Below, piece after piece: positions 56,401 to 59,400 of a stretch of DNA of 64,000 nt (position 1 is its first letter; each line of letters opens with the position of its first letter). The position numbers and the translations under genes were made by a program. Location: positions 432,639 to 496,638 of the forward strand of contig JAQGDQ010000148.1 in assembly GCA_030141605.1 (NCBI GenBank). The letters run 5' to 3'. The DNA is from Tubiluchus corallicola (lineage: Eukaryota; Priapulida; Priapulimorpha; Priapulimorphida; Tubiluchidae). The notes under the pieces were generated by a model. It made no database searches. It saw only the letters and a list, made by a program, of their open reading frames with translations, and was not told where the DNA came from.

Positions 56401-59400
56401 TCAAACTTGCAATTTTTTAGAAGCTTGCTGGAATCAGAGCGAAACAATGGCTTTCATTTTTTCGACAAAATTTGTGAGTTTGTCTTGCTGTGAAAACCTA
56501 CATCAATCTGCAGGGACTGAGTCTTGAAACTCAAATTTTGTCCTTCTTTACCAAGCATAATCTTAGAGCGACATTGGTGGATATATATCTATGGTTAACC
56601 TTTGTAAATTTTAAAGTAGTCAATGAATTTTCTTAATAGTCCTTTATACTTGGCTATTACTTATTAACTATTTTACCTACCTTGTACTTTGTTTCTAAGT
56701 TTGCAGCCCTTGCATAAATCATTTTTGACCAATGGAATAAAAATTTTGCCAAAAAACAAAAAGTGGCTGGAGTTTTGAAATAAAATTCATCACATTACTC
56801 CAAGGCCAATCTAATGTTTTTTTGATGATGATACTTCATGCAGACCTTGTATTTGCTATCTAGGTGTCAAAACTCGGAGGTGGTGAGGCAGAGGAGGGGG
56901 ATGAAGGGGGTACCCAAGAGGATGATGATGATATTCCAGAAGTGGTGAGGTTGGAGGAAACTCGCGGCTACCTTGAACCAACTATAGCTATCTTAGCATT
57001 TATTCATTCGTGCGTTTCATTCTCAATGCTCGTTGCGTACTACTATCTAAAGGTAATTTACAATGGAATTTTGATGTTTAATGTTACTTAATGAAGAAAA
57101 ACGACCCTTTCTTAGCATAGGACATATGTAAGTTTTTAGTAGAATTGTTCAAAAATTATGAACAATAATAAAAAATGTGTGTATACTTTAAAATATACTT
57201 GAGTAAGCAAATTAATTGGGGTGAACTACTGATGAAACTGCATTATATTGAAACAAACATGAATGAAGACATAAATTTTTATTTATAGAATTGCCTTTAT
57301 TCTGTAGTTGGTTTTGCATTTATAGCCAGCCATATGCAATGAAGTAAATAAATCCTCATATTTTATCCTTTTTAATTTAACTAATGTTCTGTGGATTATG
57401 CACAGGTGCCGTTGGCAATCTTCAAGCGCGAGAAGGAAGTGTGTCGACTCCTGCTATTTGATGGTTTGTACATAGCGGAGCAACCAAGTGAAGACGATGT
57501 CAAAGCTCTTTGGGATAAACTAGTCATCAGCACTCAGTCTTTTCCTGAAAATTACTGGGATAAATTCATCAAGAAAGAGGTGAAATTATTCTGCCAAAAT
57601 GTTACCTATTAAATTATGCATTGATTATCATTTACTAAAGTAGTACAATGTAGTTGACCATGTATTTTGCTCGTTTATATTTTATTATGTAGTACATGTA
57701 TGCTGTGTGCAATAATGTCTTCAAAAATTTGCTTCTTACAATTCCTTCAATTCACGGGCAGGGCACGTAGTACAGACATTGAGACCAGTGCTGTACAACT
57801 CAGTAATACACACAATAGGCCTAAATGAAGCCAACATATAATAAAAGGAACAAGTGGATCTTTACTTAGTCATTATACCTGTTAATTTTGTATAATTCCT
57901 ATGTCATTTCTTTGATAACAATGTATTCCACGATGACTGTTGCATGTGCTTCTTTCCGTCATTCTTGTTCTGCAGATGTTCATTTTCGCTATTATGGCAT
58001 TGTAATTGTACAGGTAAGAGAAAAATACAGCGAGCAGTACGATTTTGATGCAATAACTGCTCTGTTGGGCATGGACACCTCTGAAACTGTTGAACCCACG
58101 ACCAAGAAGAAGGAACGAGGTGGCATTATTTCATTGTAAGTTAACCTATTCTGGTTATTGTTGTTGTTTCAGTTATTTTATAATCAGTAATAGTTAACAG
58201 GTGCTAGTTTGTGTAATTGCACTCTGCATCATTTATATGTCTTAAATGACATGATTGCAAAATTCAATGTAAATTTTAAAATCATCTGCAGTTGAAAAAA
58301 AGCAGACATATTTCAAAATCAGTGCATTTACTGTAAATCTATCACCACTTGTTTTTGAGCGTAATCATAATAATTTCATGAAGGAGCATTATATGGCTAG
58401 CTCGTCTACCTGTAATTCTACTCTTTTGCTTACTTCCTAAATTAAAATTTATTGATTTTTTGTGTTAGTTTGAGTTCTATTGACTGGAAATATCAGATAT
58501 GGAAATCTGGAGTTATTCTGACTAACAATGTAAGTAGCTCATGCTTCCCTCTTTGTAAAATAATTGTGCAGTGGATTGGTCTCTAAATTGACAGTATATC
58601 TACAACAACAGTGACTGTGTTCGTTCAACAAAATTAATTCAGGCTGTCTCAGCCCATACAGAGAATAGTAACCTTGAATTAGGTTGCTGTTTGCCTTTAA
58701 CTGACCAAATGTTAGAAAAATATTTTTTACTTTCAAATTAAATATTTTCATTTTTTAATCTTTCAAGAACCTAAAACCAGTTTAATCAAGCTTTGGGTTA
58801 TAAATTTGGCATTTATTAAAATTATAATTTCTTGAAAATTATATGATGCAGATTATAATCTGTTTACCAGTCTGTGTTCGGTGCATTGAAAGATAGTTTA
58901 TGTTTTATTATCTTGTTTTATTTCATATAGTCATTCCTTTACATTCTGTGGTACTTTCTCTTCTCCGTACTGGGAAATTTCAACTATTTTTTCTTTGCTG
59001 CACACTTGCTGGACGTGGTGATTTCCATCAAAGCCCTCAGTACGATCATGCAATCCATCACGCACAATGGAAAACAAGTAAGCTATGTGTTAGTTAACTT
59101 TTCTGCAAAACATATTTTTCTGAGAATTGCAAATTTATGAAAACGTATAACCAATAGTGTCATAGTTTGTTAGCTAACAAGCGAAAGAAACCTGGCCATA
59201 AAGTGCTAAAAAGTTCCTGTTAAAATCTGAACTGTCTGTCAACCTTTTCCACACCTGCCAACCGCTTGACGAGAAAATGACTGTGAAATGTAGAAAGCCC
59301 AGGGGACATCTCACCCTTGGCAGCTGTCCCAGTGGGGTGAGAATTATACCCCAGAAATTTTTGCTTTTGTTGGTTTCAAAATCAAATTAACAAAAAATAA

